NCBI GenBank assembly: GCA_038116945.1
Contig: JAYOEY010000012.1
Coordinates: forward strand, 1 to 64,000
Length of the DNA stretch: 64,000 bases
Direction: 5' to 3'
Origin: JAYOEY01 sp038116945
Lineage (GTDB): Bacteria > Pseudomonadota > Alphaproteobacteria > MPNO01 > UBA2964
Both the position numbers and the translations under genes were made by a program. Shown piece after piece: positions 45,905 through 55,193 of this stretch (position 1 is its first letter; each line of letters begins with the position of its first letter). Below the pieces are notes generated by a model. The model ran no database searches and was not told the DNA's origin. It saw nothing but the letters and a program-made list of their open reading frames with translations.

Positions 45905-47059
45905 ATGGCGGACGGCTCGACGATGGGAAATCGCTATCAGGACTTCGCGCATATCGGTCCGGATACCCTCGGTGGCAAGCTCCTGCGCCGCTCGTGGCAG
46001 CCGGTCATGGTCGGCGACGACCTAGAGGCCGGAAAACCCGTTCGGCTGAAAATTCTGGGCGAATACTTCACCGCCTATCGCGGCGAAAGCGGCGAAGCGC
46101 ACATTGTCGAAGACGAATGCCCGCACCGCCTCACCCGGCTGCACCTTGGCTGGGTCGAGGGCGACTGCATCCGCTGCTTCTACCACGGCTGGATGTTCGA
46201 TGGAGAAGGCCGTTGCGTCGATCAACCGGCGGAGAATGAGAATTTCAAGGACAAGGTCCGGATCAAGGGATACCCGATCAGGGAATATCTCGGGCTGATA
46301 TTCGGTTATTTCGGCGAAGGAGAAGCGCCGCCCTTTCCGTACTTCCATGAAATCGACATGGAGAAGGATACGGTCACCTACAACAGCCATCCGGTGCCGT
46401 GCAATTTTTTCCAGCGCGTAGAAAACGACCTGGACGAGGTTCATCTGCATTACGTGCATCGCGTCGGAACGTCCGAAATCGGCATGGTGGAACTGCCGGA
46501 AATCCACGTGGAAGAGACCGAGTACGGCATTTTCCGTCGCGGCCGCCGTTCCAATGCCGGCACCAATGTGGACCGGACAGGGCGTATCTTCATGCCCAAC
46601 GCGATGATGGTGATCACGCCCGGCCGCGCCGCGCGGCCCGAATGGATCCTTCACCTCGCCTGGCGCGTACCGGTGGATGACGAGGAGATGATGAGCTTCA
46701 TCGTCACCACCAAGAAGGGCGGCGGCGGAGGCCTCAGCCGGCGTCCCAAAGCGGAACCGGACCCGATGTTCTACACGGAGGAAATTCTCGCCGGGCGCAT
46801 GCGCGTACAGGATATCGATCCGGATTACGGGGGGCTCTTCAACGTGCAGGACAATGTCGCGCTGGCCGGACAGGGGCGGATCGTCGACCGGTCGCGCGAA
46901 CGGCTCGGCCAGTCGGACAAGGGAATCATCCTTCTGCGCAAGCTTTGGGAACGGGAAATGCGGGCGATCGCGGAAGGCGGGCCGGTCAAGGACTGGCGAC
47001 GGCCCGACGAGAACCTTCTCGATGAAACCGACAAGGAAGTGCAGTTCGCTTACTCTTGA
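45905..47059 (+). CDS. Rieske [2Fe-2S] aromatic ring-hydroxylating oxygenase, alpha-type subunit
   Basis: 384 residues from the ATG at 45905 with AGGGAGGT upstream. N-terminal Rieske domain: CPHRLTRLHLGWVEGDCIRC with FYHGW supplies the C-x-H and C-x2-H iron-sulfur ligands. The C-terminal domain has the mononuclear iron motif ENDLDEVHLHYVHR (bridging Asp, two His). Catalyses O2-dependent hydroxylation or O-demethylation of an aromatic acid; resembles the phthalate/vanillate one-component-alpha group. No beta subunit or reductase is adjacent. Followed at 28 bases by an ABC-type solute-binding protein gene, so import and oxidation may be coupled. Confidence 0.9.
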   Translation: MADGSTMGNRYQDFAHIGPDTLGGKLLRRSWQPVMVGDDLEAGKPVRLKILGEYFTAYRGESGEAHIVEDECPHRLTRLHLGWVEGDCIRCFYHGWMFDGEGRCVDQPAENENFKDKVRIKGYPIREYLGLIFGYFGEGEAPPFPYFHEIDMEKDTVTYNSHPVPCNFFQRVENDLDEVHLHYVHRVGTSEIGMVELPEIHVEETEYGIFRRGRRSNAGTNVDRTGRIFMPNAMMVITPGRAARPEWILHLAWRVPVDDEEMMSFIVTTKKGGGGGLSRRPKAEPDPMFYTEEILAGRMRVQDIDPDYGGLFNVQDNVALAGQGRIVDRSRERLGQSDKGIILLRKLWEREMRAIAEGGPVKDWRRPDENLLDETDKEVQFAYS

Positions 47060-47087
47060 ACAAACGTACGGAAACAGGGAGACGAAG

Positions 47088-48176
47088 ATGAAGACAGGTT
47101 GGTTTACGACGCTCGCAGTGTCGGCAGCTGCGCTGGCCGTGGTCGCTCCGGCGGTCTCGGCGGATTTGACGCCGGAGCTCAAGGCGCTGGCGAAGGCCGC
47201 GGACAAGGAAGGCGAAATCCTCGTGATGTGGAGCGCCAGCACGATGGGCGGGCCGAAGGGTGCGGAAATTTTCCAGAACCGCATGAACAAGATGTACGGC
47301 ACCAACATCAAGGTCAAATGGGCGCCCGGCCCGTCGATGCCCCGGATGGGGAACAGGGTTGCGATGAGCTACACCAACAACCTGCCGTCGCCGACAGACG
47401 TCTATATGGGATTCTCCCGCAACATGGCGACGCTTCACAAGCACAAGCTGTTCCATTCGGCGCCATGGGAAAAATACTATCCCGGCTGGATGGACGGTCG
47501 CGTCGTCGAGCAGAACGGCACGCTGGTGCGGGTCATGTCGGTGACGCTTGGCTTTACCTACAACACCAAGCTGGCGCCGTTTCCGCCGACCAAGGTAAGC
47601 GATTTCCTCAAGCCCGGCTGGAAGGGCAAGGTCGCGACCACGCCCTATGCCGCGGGTTTCGAGCAACTGGCCTCCAAGGAAGTCTGGGGCGCCAAGAAGG
47701 CGATCGGTTTCGTCGAGGGCTTCACCAACCAGATCGCGGGCTTCATGCGCTGCAGCGAGCATGAGAGGCTGACGTCTGGCGAATTTCTCGCGCTGATCTT
47801 CGATTGCAGCGGCGATTCGATGCAGCGCGCCATCGCCAAGGGAGCGCCGCTCAAACGCGTGGTGCCGGAAGATGCGCCGCTGGTCAGCTACTTCTATTTC
47901 GGTGTGCCGAAGAACGCTCCGCATTCCAACGGGGGCAAGCTGCTGGCGGCCTACGCGGGATCGAAGGAAGGCCAGAGAACCGTCTACGAACTGACGATGG
48001 GCGACATTCACACGCTGCCCGGATCGGTGCAGGGCAAGGAGATTGCTGCTCTCGAGGCGAAGATCGGCCGGAAATTCGTCGATGCCGACGTGAACTGGCA
48101 GCTTGCGAACAAGGAAGGCAACAAGGCGCAGGGCCAAGCCAAGAAAATCATGCGCAAGGCGAGCAAAAAGAAATAG
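47088..48176 (+). CDS. ABC transporter extracellular solute-binding protein (Fe3+/spermidine class)
   Basis: 362 residues. Signal peptide MKTGWFTTLAVSAAALAVVA and AVSA cleavage region. The fold resembles bacterial family 1 binding proteins that bind Fe(III), polyamines or 2-aminoethylphosphonate (EGEILVMWSASTMGGPKGAE; SVTLGFTYNTKLAP). The C-terminal end is Lys-rich. First gene of an ABC importer operon; the oxygenase just upstream suggests an organic ligand rather than iron. Confidence 0.88.
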   Translation: MKTGWFTTLAVSAAALAVVAPAVSADLTPELKALAKAADKEGEILVMWSASTMGGPKGAEIFQNRMNKMYGTNIKVKWAPGPSMPRMGNRVAMSYTNNLPSPTDVYMGFSRNMATLHKHKLFHSAPWEKYYPGWMDGRVVEQNGTLVRVMSVTLGFTYNTKLAPFPPTKVSDFLKPGWKGKVATTPYAAGFEQLASKEVWGAKKAIGFVEGFTNQIAGFMRCSEHERLTSGEFLALIFDCSGDSMQRAIAKGAPLKRVVPEDAPLVSYFYFGVPKNAPHSNGGKLLAAYAGSKEGQRTVYELTMGDIHTLPGSVQGKEIAALEAKIGRKFVDADVNWQLANKEGNKAQGQAKKIMRKASKKK

Positions 48177-48193
48177 ACCGGGCATGACGTAAT

Positions 48194-48224
48194 CGGGCGG
48201 CGTCGGCCGGTTCGACGCCGCCCG
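48194..48224 (+). terminator. Strong stem-loop between binding-protein and permease genes
   Basis: Perfect 12-base arms CGGGCGGCGTCG / CGACGCCGCCCG with a 7-base loop and only a partial T run. In many ABC operons such hairpins protect the receptor transcript from 3' decay, giving more receptor than permease, so partial termination or stabilisation is likely. Confidence 0.7.
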
Positions 48225-48254
48225 TATGTTTCTGGCAGCCGAAAGCAGGGGACT

Positions 48255-50006
48255 TTGGCTTCGACATCCATCGCACGGCGTTTGCGCGACAGCGACTTTG
48301 CCCGCCAGGACGGCTGGGGCTGGTCCATGTTCGCCGTGGTGGGGCTGCTCAGCGCCTTCATCATCGTACTGCCGGTCATCGTCTTCTGGCTGAGCATTCG
48401 CGAAGGCCGCCCGATCGATCCGGAGGCGGTCTATTCTCTGGTTCATTACATAGAGGTCTTCAGCGACTCGTTTTCCTACGAGGTTCTGGCGAACACGCTG
48501 GGTTTCTCGATTGTGGCGCTCGTCGTCGCCCTTGTCTTCGGAATACCCACGGCCTGGCTTGCGGAGCGCACCGACCTGCCGGGCAAGCCGGTTCTCTACA
48601 CCCTGATGACGATCGGGCTGCTGATGCCGGGTTTTGCCGCCGCGATGGGCTGGCTGTTCCTGATGCATCCGCGGATCGGCATGCTGAATATCTGGGCGAC
48701 GGAGTTGTTCGGCCTCGCCGAAGCGCCGTTCGATATCGCCACCATCTTCGGGATGGGCTGGGTTCAGGGGCTTAACCTCGCGCCCGTCGCCTTCATCATG
48801 ACGGCGGCGGTGTTTCGGGCGATGGACCCCGCGCTTGAGGAATCCGCCGAAATGTCCGGCGCGAAATTCAGCACCATCGTCCGCAAGGTGACGCTGCCGC
48901 TCGCGTGGCCCGGAATTCTGGCAGCCGGAATCTACATCTTCACCATCGGGTTCGCGGCGTTCGACGTGCCGGCGATCATCGGCTGGTCGAACCGCATCTT
49001 CACCTTCAGCACATACATGATTCTGCAGCTCAACCCGGACGATGACCTGCCTCAGTACGGCGTCGCCGCGGCGTTATCGACGCTGGTCATCCTTCTCGCC
49101 GGGCTGCTGAGCTGGTGGTACAGCCGGCTGCAGCGGCAGACTCACCGCTATCAGGTGGTCACCGGCAAGGGGTACAGGCCCAGAATCATGCCGCTCAGGG
49201 GATACCTATGGGCGGCATGGGGGTTCCTTGCGCTGTATTTCGTGATCGCCAAGCTGATGCCGCTGCTGCTGCTGATCTGGGGCTCGCTGCTGCCTTATTT
49301 TCAGGTGCCGTCAATGGAAGCGATCCGATCGATGTCGCTCGATCACTTCCGCGAATTGCCCTGGGGACTGACGGTGGAAGGCATCAAGAACACGGCCATC
49401 CTGATGGTGCTGACGCCAACGGTGACGCTGGTCATCTCGGTCGCGTTTTCGTGGGTGGTGCTGCGCTCGAAGGTGCCGGGACGTTCCTTCTTCGACTTCG
49501 TCGCCTTCCTGCCGCACGCCATTCCCAACATCGTATTCGGCGTCGGCATTCTGCTGTTTACGCTCTATGTCGTCCGCAACGCGATCCCGCTCTACGGAAC
49601 ATTGTGGATCCTGCTGATCGTGTTCGTGGTGGCGCGGGTCAGCTACGGCACGCGCATGACCAACAGCTCGCTGATCCAGATTCACAAGGAGCTTGAGGAA
49701 TCGGCGACCATGAGCGGCGCCTCGACCGGCAGCGTGGTGCGGCACGTGATCGTGCCATTGCTGACGCCGACCCTGATTTATGCCTGGCTCTGGATAGCGC
49801 TGCTGACCTTCCGCGAACTGACCCTGGCGGTGATCCTGACGACGCGCGACAACGTGACGCTGCCGGTCGTGGTATGGAGCCTGTGGAACGCCAGCGGATT
49901 CGGACAGGCGGCAGCGATCACGCTGATCCTGATCGCCCTGATGCTGCCGCTTATCATTCTGTACTGGTGGGTGACGCGCGCTACCGGGCTCAATCAGGAA
50001 AGGTAA
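48255..50006 (+). CDS. ABC transporter permease, two fused membrane domains (FbpB-like)
   Basis: 583 residues with about 12 membrane segments. Two inner-membrane domains in tandem each carry an EAA loop: EESAEMSGAKFSTIVRKVTL and EESATMSGASTGSVVRHVIV. This fused layout is usual for Fe3+-type importers. The start is TTG with CAGGGGAC upstream. It needs the ATPase at 50033 and the receptor at 47088. Confidence 0.9.
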   Translation: MASTSIARRLRDSDFARQDGWGWSMFAVVGLLSAFIIVLPVIVFWLSIREGRPIDPEAVYSLVHYIEVFSDSFSYEVLANTLGFSIVALVVALVFGIPTAWLAERTDLPGKPVLYTLMTIGLLMPGFAAAMGWLFLMHPRIGMLNIWATELFGLAEAPFDIATIFGMGWVQGLNLAPVAFIMTAAVFRAMDPALEESAEMSGAKFSTIVRKVTLPLAWPGILAAGIYIFTIGFAAFDVPAIIGWSNRIFTFSTYMILQLNPDDDLPQYGVAAALSTLVILLAGLLSWWYSRLQRQTHRYQVVTGKGYRPRIMPLRGYLWAAWGFLALYFVIAKLMPLLLLIWGSLLPYFQVPSMEAIRSMSLDHFRELPWGLTVEGIKNTAILMVLTPTVTLVISVAFSWVVLRSKVPGRSFFDFVAFLPHAIPNIVFGVGILLFTLYVVRNAIPLYGTLWILLIVFVVARVSYGTRMTNSSLIQIHKELEESATMSGASTGSVVRHVIVPLLTPTLIYAWLWIALLTFRELTLAVILTTRDNVTLPVVVWSLWNASGFGQAAAITLILIALMLPLIILYWWVTRATGLNQER

Positions 50007-50032
50007 GCGGATAATCGCGGGAGCACGATGTC

Positions 50033-51100
50033 TTGATCGAAGTCAGAAATCTAAGTCTCACCTACCGTTCGGAGAGCGAGAGCCATCTCGCTGTCGATAA
50101 CGTGTCGTTCCGGGTAGAGGCAGGCGAGTTCTATACCCTGCTGGGACCGAGCGGTTGCGGCAAGACGACGACGCTGCGTTGCGTCGCCGGGCTCGAACGG
50201 CCCGACGCCGGCACCATTCTGATCGACGACGTGCCGGTTTCGTCGGTGGAGGAGGGAGTCTGGGTGCCGCCTAACCAACGGGCCATCGGCATGGTGTTCC
50301 AGTCCTACGCCATCTGGCCGCACATGTCGGTGTTCGACAATGTCGCCTTTCCGCTAAGGCATGGGGTGGCGAAAAACGTCACCGGCGATATCGGCGAAAA
50401 CGTGCGAAATGCGTTGGCGATGGTGCAGCTCGACGGGCTGGAGGATCGCCCCGCACCGCATCTGAGCGGCGGCCAGCAGCAGCGCCTGGCGCTGGCCCGC
50501 GCGCTTGTGATGGAGCCGAAGGTTCTGCTGCTCGACGAGCCGCTGAGCAATCTCGACGCCAAGCTGCGGGAGGAAATGCGTGTCGAGTTGCGCCGTCTGG
50601 TCAAGTCGTTCGGCGTGACGACGATCTTCGTGACGCACGAACAGATCGAGGCGCTGACGCTGTCGGACGAGATCGCCGTGATGAATGACGGCAGGCTGGT
50701 GCAGGAAGGATCTCCGCTGGAAATCTACAGCCGACCGACCGATCCCTTCGTCGCCAACTTTATTGGCCAGTCGAACATGCTGTCAGGCGTCGCTGGCGCC
50801 GGCAGCGTGGAGACGCCTCTCGGGATAATGACGTGCAATGTTCCGGAGGATTGCCCCAGGGGCGCGTCGGTCATGATCGCCATCCGTCCGGAAAATATCC
50901 TGCTTGGCGATGGCGACGACGAAAACGTGGTGCAGGGAACCGTCGCCAGCCGGATGTTCCTCGGCAGCAGCGTCGAATGCATTGTCTCTGTCGGTGACAT
51001 GGGGCTTCGGGTGCTGGCGCATCCCGATGTTGCCCCTGACGAAGGAGCGACGGTCTCGGTAAGGCTTCCCGCACGCCACTGTCTCGTTATGCGGAGTTGA
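50033..51100 (+). CDS. ABC transporter ATP-binding protein (FbpC/PotA-like)
   Basis: 355 residues. Walker A GPSGCGKTT, signature LSGGQQQRLALARAL, Walker B VLLLDEPLSNLDAKL, H-loop VTHEQ, then a C-terminal TOBE domain (MIAIRPENILLG). The start is TTG at 50033 after GGGAG; an ATG at 50028 is in another frame and stops at once. It powers the importer formed by the two genes before it. Confidence 0.92.
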   Translation: MIEVRNLSLTYRSESESHLAVDNVSFRVEAGEFYTLLGPSGCGKTTTLRCVAGLERPDAGTILIDDVPVSSVEEGVWVPPNQRAIGMVFQSYAIWPHMSVFDNVAFPLRHGVAKNVTGDIGENVRNALAMVQLDGLEDRPAPHLSGGQQQRLALARALVMEPKVLLLDEPLSNLDAKLREEMRVELRRLVKSFGVTTIFVTHEQIEALTLSDEIAVMNDGRLVQEGSPLEIYSRPTDPFVANFIGQSNMLSGVAGAGSVETPLGIMTCNVPEDCPRGASVMIAIRPENILLGDGDDENVVQGTVASRMFLGSSVECIVSVGDMGLRVLAHPDVAPDEGATVSVRLPARHCLVMRS

Positions 51101-51157
51101 TCCGGGCAGCGCTGACGGGGGTTTCCCCGGCGCAGGAAAGGGCGTAAGCGCTAGCGT

Positions 51158-52414
51158 ATGACGCCCGAACCCGAACAACTCGACGAACGTACGCTGGCGC
51201 GCCGGCGGCTGATCGTGCTGACCGGTTCGGTGACGATGCTGCTGGTCAGCGCCGGCGGCATGTATCTGATCGTGGTGGCCCTTAAGGATGTTGCGCAGGA
51301 ATTCGGCTGGCCTCGCGCGGTGCCGTCCTTCGCCTTCTCTCTGCAGTTTATCGGCTCTGGGGTGGGCGGCATCATCATGGGCCATATGCTCGACCGGTAT
51401 GGCTATATCGTGCCGGCGGTCGTCGGCACGATCTGCGTCAGCTTGGGCGCCGTGCTCGGCAGTCAGATAGATTCTGCCTGGCAGCTTTACGCCATTTACC
51501 TGTTCTTTTTCGGTCTTTCGGGTCAGGGCAGTCTTGCCGCACCGGCGCTCGCCAACGTCGCGCGCTGGTACGACAAGCGGAGGGGGCTTGCGGTCGGTAT
51601 CGCGTCAAGCGGACAGGCGCTCGCCGGTATCGTCTGGCCGCCGGTCATGGGGGCGGTTCTGGTCGCCATCGGCTGGCGAGACATGTTCTTCTGGTACGGG
51701 GTTTTTGCCTTCTGCTTGATGGTGCCGCTCTGTTTCGCTGTCCGCTTTCGCCCGCCGCCTTACAGACCGCCGGCGCCGGCTGCCGGTGGCGGAGAAAGTG
51801 CGACCGTCGACCGCGTCAGGAAGGCGCCTCTTTCGACCAAGGCGATCCAGTCGACGCTTTGCTGCGCCATGATCGGCTGCTGTACGGCGATGGCGCTGCC
51901 GCTCGGCCATCTGGTGTCGCATGTGCGCGACATTGGCTTTCCGCTCGAGACCGCCGTCGAGGTGCTGTCCATTATGCTGCTGGCAGCGTTTGTCAGCCGC
52001 GCTGCCGTTCTCGGGCCGCTGTCGGACTGGCTCGGCGGTTTGCGGGCCATGCTGGTGTTTTCCATCGGCCAGGCAGCGATGCTGGCGCTGTTCACGGTGG
52101 TGCGGGACCTTTGGGCGCTCTATGCGGTCGCGGTCGCGATGGGGCTCGGCTATGGCGGCCTGTTCCCGGTCTACGCGGTCGCCGTCCGCGATCATCTGCC
52201 GATCACGGAAGCCGGCAAGCGCACGGGCGTGATCTTCATGTTCGGCGCCGTGGCGATGGGCTTCGGCGGCTGGATGGGCGGTTATCTGTTCGATCTGACC
52301 GGGTCCTACACCATGCCGTTCCTGATCGGCGTCGCCTTCAACATCGTCAACATCCTGATCGTCATCGCCCTTATTTTCCGGATCGGCCCCAGACCCAAGC
52401 CTGCCCTCGCCTGA
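51158..52414 (+). CDS. Major facilitator superfamily transporter
   Basis: 418 residues with 12 hydrophobic segments split by a central charged loop (about residues 200-230). Landmarks: GHMLDRYGYIVPAVVGT in the loop after helix 2 and a second such loop GPLSDWLGGLRAML. Resembles oxalate/formate-type and monocarboxylate MFS carriers. AGGAAAGG precedes the ATG. Probably co-transcribed with the ABC importer, so the cluster has two uptake or export routes. The substrate is unknown. Confidence 0.88.
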   Translation: MTPEPEQLDERTLARRRLIVLTGSVTMLLVSAGGMYLIVVALKDVAQEFGWPRAVPSFAFSLQFIGSGVGGIIMGHMLDRYGYIVPAVVGTICVSLGAVLGSQIDSAWQLYAIYLFFFGLSGQGSLAAPALANVARWYDKRRGLAVGIASSGQALAGIVWPPVMGAVLVAIGWRDMFFWYGVFAFCLMVPLCFAVRFRPPPYRPPAPAAGGGESATVDRVRKAPLSTKAIQSTLCCAMIGCCTAMALPLGHLVSHVRDIGFPLETAVEVLSIMLLAAFVSRAAVLGPLSDWLGGLRAMLVFSIGQAAMLALFTVVRDLWALYAVAVAMGLGYGGLFPVYAVAVRDHLPITEAGKRTGVIFMFGAVAMGFGGWMGGYLFDLTGSYTMPFLIGVAFNIVNILIVIALIFRIGPRPKPALA

Positions 52415-52464
52415 GAGCGGTTTCCGCGTTAGGCTTGGTTATCCATCCATAGGGAGAGACCAGA

Positions 52465-52878
52465 ATGGCCAACTACACCGGAAGCTGCCTGTGCGGCGCG
52501 ATCAAGTATGAAATCAACGGCGAGCCTGTGCGCACCGCCGTCTGCCATTGCGACGATTGCCGCAAGGCGACGGGATCGAGCTATGCGACCAACTTCTTCT
52601 TCAAGGAAGAGGACATCGTCGTCACCCAGGGAACGCCCAAGGAGTTTCAGCACAAATCGGACGCCGGCAACACGATGACCAAGCAGTTCTGCGGCAATTG
52701 CGGCTCGCAGCTGTTCGGTCTCGGCACCGGCAGCCCGGGCGTCAAACACGTCAAGGCGGGGACGCTTGACGATGTCGGCGATCTGAAACCCGCGATCAGC
52801 GTTTTCACGGCGCGCAAACATCCGTTCACGGTACTCGATCCCGATATCCAGCAGTTCGAGACGACGCGCCCGCAATAG
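52465..52878 (+). CDS. GFA/CENP-V family zinc protein, paralog 2
   Basis: 137 residues with CLCGAI, CHCDDCRKATG and FCGNCGSQL, the zinc-binding cysteine set of the GFA family. GGGAGAGA precedes the ATG. It shares the overall layout with the copy at 24261 but is clearly diverged. In this catabolic operon it may handle formaldehyde or glutathione adducts from demethylation, which is inference only. Confidence 0.88.
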   Translation: MANYTGSCLCGAIKYEINGEPVRTAVCHCDDCRKATGSSYATNFFFKEEDIVVTQGTPKEFQHKSDAGNTMTKQFCGNCGSQLFGLGTGSPGVKHVKAGTLDDVGDLKPAISVFTARKHPFTVLDPDIQQFETTRPQ

Positions 52879-52889
52879 GGCGTTCAGCG

Positions 52890-53984
52890 ATGGCGGGCGA
52901 CCAGATACTGACCATCGACCGGCTGGTCGATCATGTCTCCACCGCGCCGGCGATCGCTGGTGCGCCGGTCAATCTGTTCCTTCGGGAGAAGGCGCGGGCG
53001 GACGTCGCGCATGCGAGGTCCGGGAAGGTGCCCGCGGAGAACATCCTGCTGTTCGTTCACGGCGGCTACTGGCCGTGCGTGAACGGGTGCGACCTGCAAT
53101 ATCGCGACTACAGCTGGATGGAGTCGCTGGCGAGCGCCGGTTACGACGTGTTTGCGATGGACATGACGGGTTACGGCTATTCGAGCCGGCCGCTGATGGA
53201 CGACCCAGCCAATCTGCCGCCCGAGTACCAGGACGCGCTGATCCCGTTGACGCTATCGGAGCGGAAGCCGCCGACCAGTCCGGTCAAGCTGGTTACCAGC
53301 GATTCAGAGACCGACGATATCGCCCGCGTTGTCGACTTCATCTGCGACCTGCGCGGGGTAGACAGGATCAATCTCCTGGGATGGTCCGGGGGCGGCATCC
53401 GCACCGGCACCTTTACCCATCGGCATCCGGAACGGGTAGCGAAGCTGATTATTTTCGCATCCTCCAACTACGACCGGGGCAACCCCGACGGTCCGCCCGC
53501 ATCGTTCCCGGAGCCGGGACATCCCATGACTTTCCAGACCCGGGCGGTCGGGATCGACCAGCGCTGGATGGGGACGGTTAAATCCGAAGGTCAGGTTGAA
53601 CCCGGGGTGCCGGAAATCGTCTGGAAACAGACCGTGGTGACCGATCCGGTCGGAGCATCGTGGGGACCGGGCGGCCTCCGCGCGCCGACGCGGACCTATT
53701 GGGGCTGGAACGCCAAATCCGCAGCGATGATCACCTGCCCGGTGCTGATCATGGTCGGCGAATACGACAGGCTGCTGCCGTCCAACATCCAGCTGTTCGA
53801 GGATCTGGGAGCGGATACCAAGGTGCTGATCGAAGTGAAGGGCGCGTCCCATTTCATGCAATGGGAAAAGCAGCGCCATATCCTTCATCGCGGTTCGCGC
53901 GAATGGCTAGAATCGACCTCCGTCGCAGGCGTTTCGAACGGCCGTCTGGTCGCGGACTATTCAGGCGAAATAAGCCAGGCCTAG
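52890..53984 (+). CDS. Alpha/beta-hydrolase
   Basis: 364 residues. Oxyanion region LLFVHGGYWP, nucleophile elbow LLGWSGGGI (Ser), acid in MVGEYDRLLPSN and His in VKGASHFMQWE. No signal peptide. Probable carboxylic-ester or C-C hydrolase in the same operon as the oxygenase and importer. Its stop shares CTAG with the stop of the converging monooxygenase. Confidence 0.87.
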   Translation: MAGDQILTIDRLVDHVSTAPAIAGAPVNLFLREKARADVAHARSGKVPAENILLFVHGGYWPCVNGCDLQYRDYSWMESLASAGYDVFAMDMTGYGYSSRPLMDDPANLPPEYQDALIPLTLSERKPPTSPVKLVTSDSETDDIARVVDFICDLRGVDRINLLGWSGGGIRTGTFTHRHPERVAKLIIFASSNYDRGNPDGPPASFPEPGHPMTFQTRAVGIDQRWMGTVKSEGQVEPGVPEIVWKQTVVTDPVGASWGPGGLRAPTRTYWGWNAKSAAMITCPVLIMVGEYDRLLPSNIQLFEDLGADTKVLIEVKGASHFMQWEKQRHILHRGSREWLESTSVAGVSNGRLVADYSGEISQA

Positions 53985-55189
53985 TTCCGGGCGGGCAGCA
54001 TCCCGCAACGCCTTAGCCCGGCAAGCATGGAGCTCTGCAGCAAGGCCTGACGCTGGGCCTCGGGATCGGCGGCCTTGCGTCGCCATTCGTCGAACAGCGC
54101 CTGGCGGGCATCCGCATCCGCCTCCTTCAGGTTGCTGACGTTGGCCTGCGTCTGCTTGTGGACGTCCTCGATCGCTTCCTTGCGGCGCAGCGGTTCGTAC
54201 CCGTCGAGCTCGTCCTCGGATGCGTTTCCATGCCAGATGCGGCCAAGCCGTTCGGTCAGGTCCCAGGCGTCGTGGATGCCGCCATTGAGTCCCATGCCGC
54301 CCTTCGGATTGTTGAGATGCGCCGCGTCCCCGGCGAGGAAGGCGCGGCCCTTACGGTAGGTTTCGGCAACCCGCTGATGCACGGTGTAGATGCCGCGCAC
54401 CTTGATGTCCGGCAGCTTGAGGTCGGGGATCACCTGCCGCAGGCGGGTCTCGATCCCTTCATCGCTGAGCACCTCTTCGGAATCCTCGTCGTCGAACAGA
54501 GGCTGGCTCATCCGCCACAGATTCGGGATCCGCAGGATATGCCCGTAATGTTTCGGATCGGTCACATAATTCACGAAGGCGAGATCAGGCAGGACTGTGC
54601 GCAGATCCAGCGTCGTTCCCATCACCAGAATACGTTCCGGGAAAGTGAAGCCCGGGAAATCGATGTCGAGGACCTTGCGCACCGTGCTGCGTCCGCCATC
54701 GGCGCCGATCAGATAGTCGGCGCGAAGCGTCATCTCATCGTCCCCGCTTCTGGCGGAAACCGTGACGCCGTCGTCGTCCTGTTCGAACCCGCTGACTTCG
54801 TATCCGTAATAAAGGTCGACCCCAGGCATTTTCGACATCTCGTCGAACAGCCATTGCGCCAGCTTGTACTGTTCGCACTGGAGCCGGTAGGGGTGGTTGG
54901 TGTCGTTTTTCAGCACCGAATGGTCGTATTCGGCGATCCTGCCTTCGTCCCAGCTGCGGAACTGAACGACGGGGCACTGGATGCCCATGGATAGCAGCGC
55001 TTCGGTGATGCCGGTCCCTTCCAGGAGGTCGAGCGTCGCAGCGTGAAAAGTGGACGCGCGGTAATCTTCCTGGACGCTGTCTTCCTTTTCGAACACGGCG
55101 ACCGGGACGCCCTTTGCCGCCAGCAGCCAGGCGGCGGTAAGCCCGACCGGTCCGCCGCCGACGATGGCGACCCTGTCCGCCCTTGCCAT
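53981..55189 (-). CDS. FAD-dependent aromatic monooxygenase (PHBH fold)
   Basis: 402 residues from the ATG at 55189. N-terminal dinucleotide motif VAIVGGGPVGLTAAWLLA, second FAD motif LIGADGGRSTVRK and third motif GRAFLAGDAAHLNNPKGGMG. This is the group A flavoprotein hydroxylase layout (3- or 4-hydroxybenzoate, salicylate, resorcinol or phenol hydroxylases). The frame extends upstream beyond 55189, but that stretch overlaps the aldolase gene. The aldolase stop lies four bases before this start, so the two are one operon. It likely makes the diol needed for ring cleavage. Confidence 0.9.
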   Translation of the reverse strand: MARADRVAIVGGGPVGLTAAWLLAAKGVPVAVFEKEDSVQEDYRASTFHAATLDLLEGTGITEALLSMGIQCPVVQFRSWDEGRIAEYDHSVLKNDTNHPYRLQCEQYKLAQWLFDEMSKMPGVDLYYGYEVSGFEQDDDGVTVSARSGDDEMTLRADYLIGADGGRSTVRKVLDIDFPGFTFPERILVMGTTLDLRTVLPDLAFVNYVTDPKHYGHILRIPNLWRMSQPLFDDEDSEEVLSDEGIETRLRQVIPDLKLPDIKVRGIYTVHQRVAETYRKGRAFLAGDAAHLNNPKGGMGLNGGIHDAWDLTERLGRIWHGNASEDELDGYEPLRRKEAIEDVHKQTQANVSNLKEADADARQALFDEWRRKAADPEAQRQALLQSSMLAGLRRCGMLPARN

Positions 55190-55193
55190 TCGG

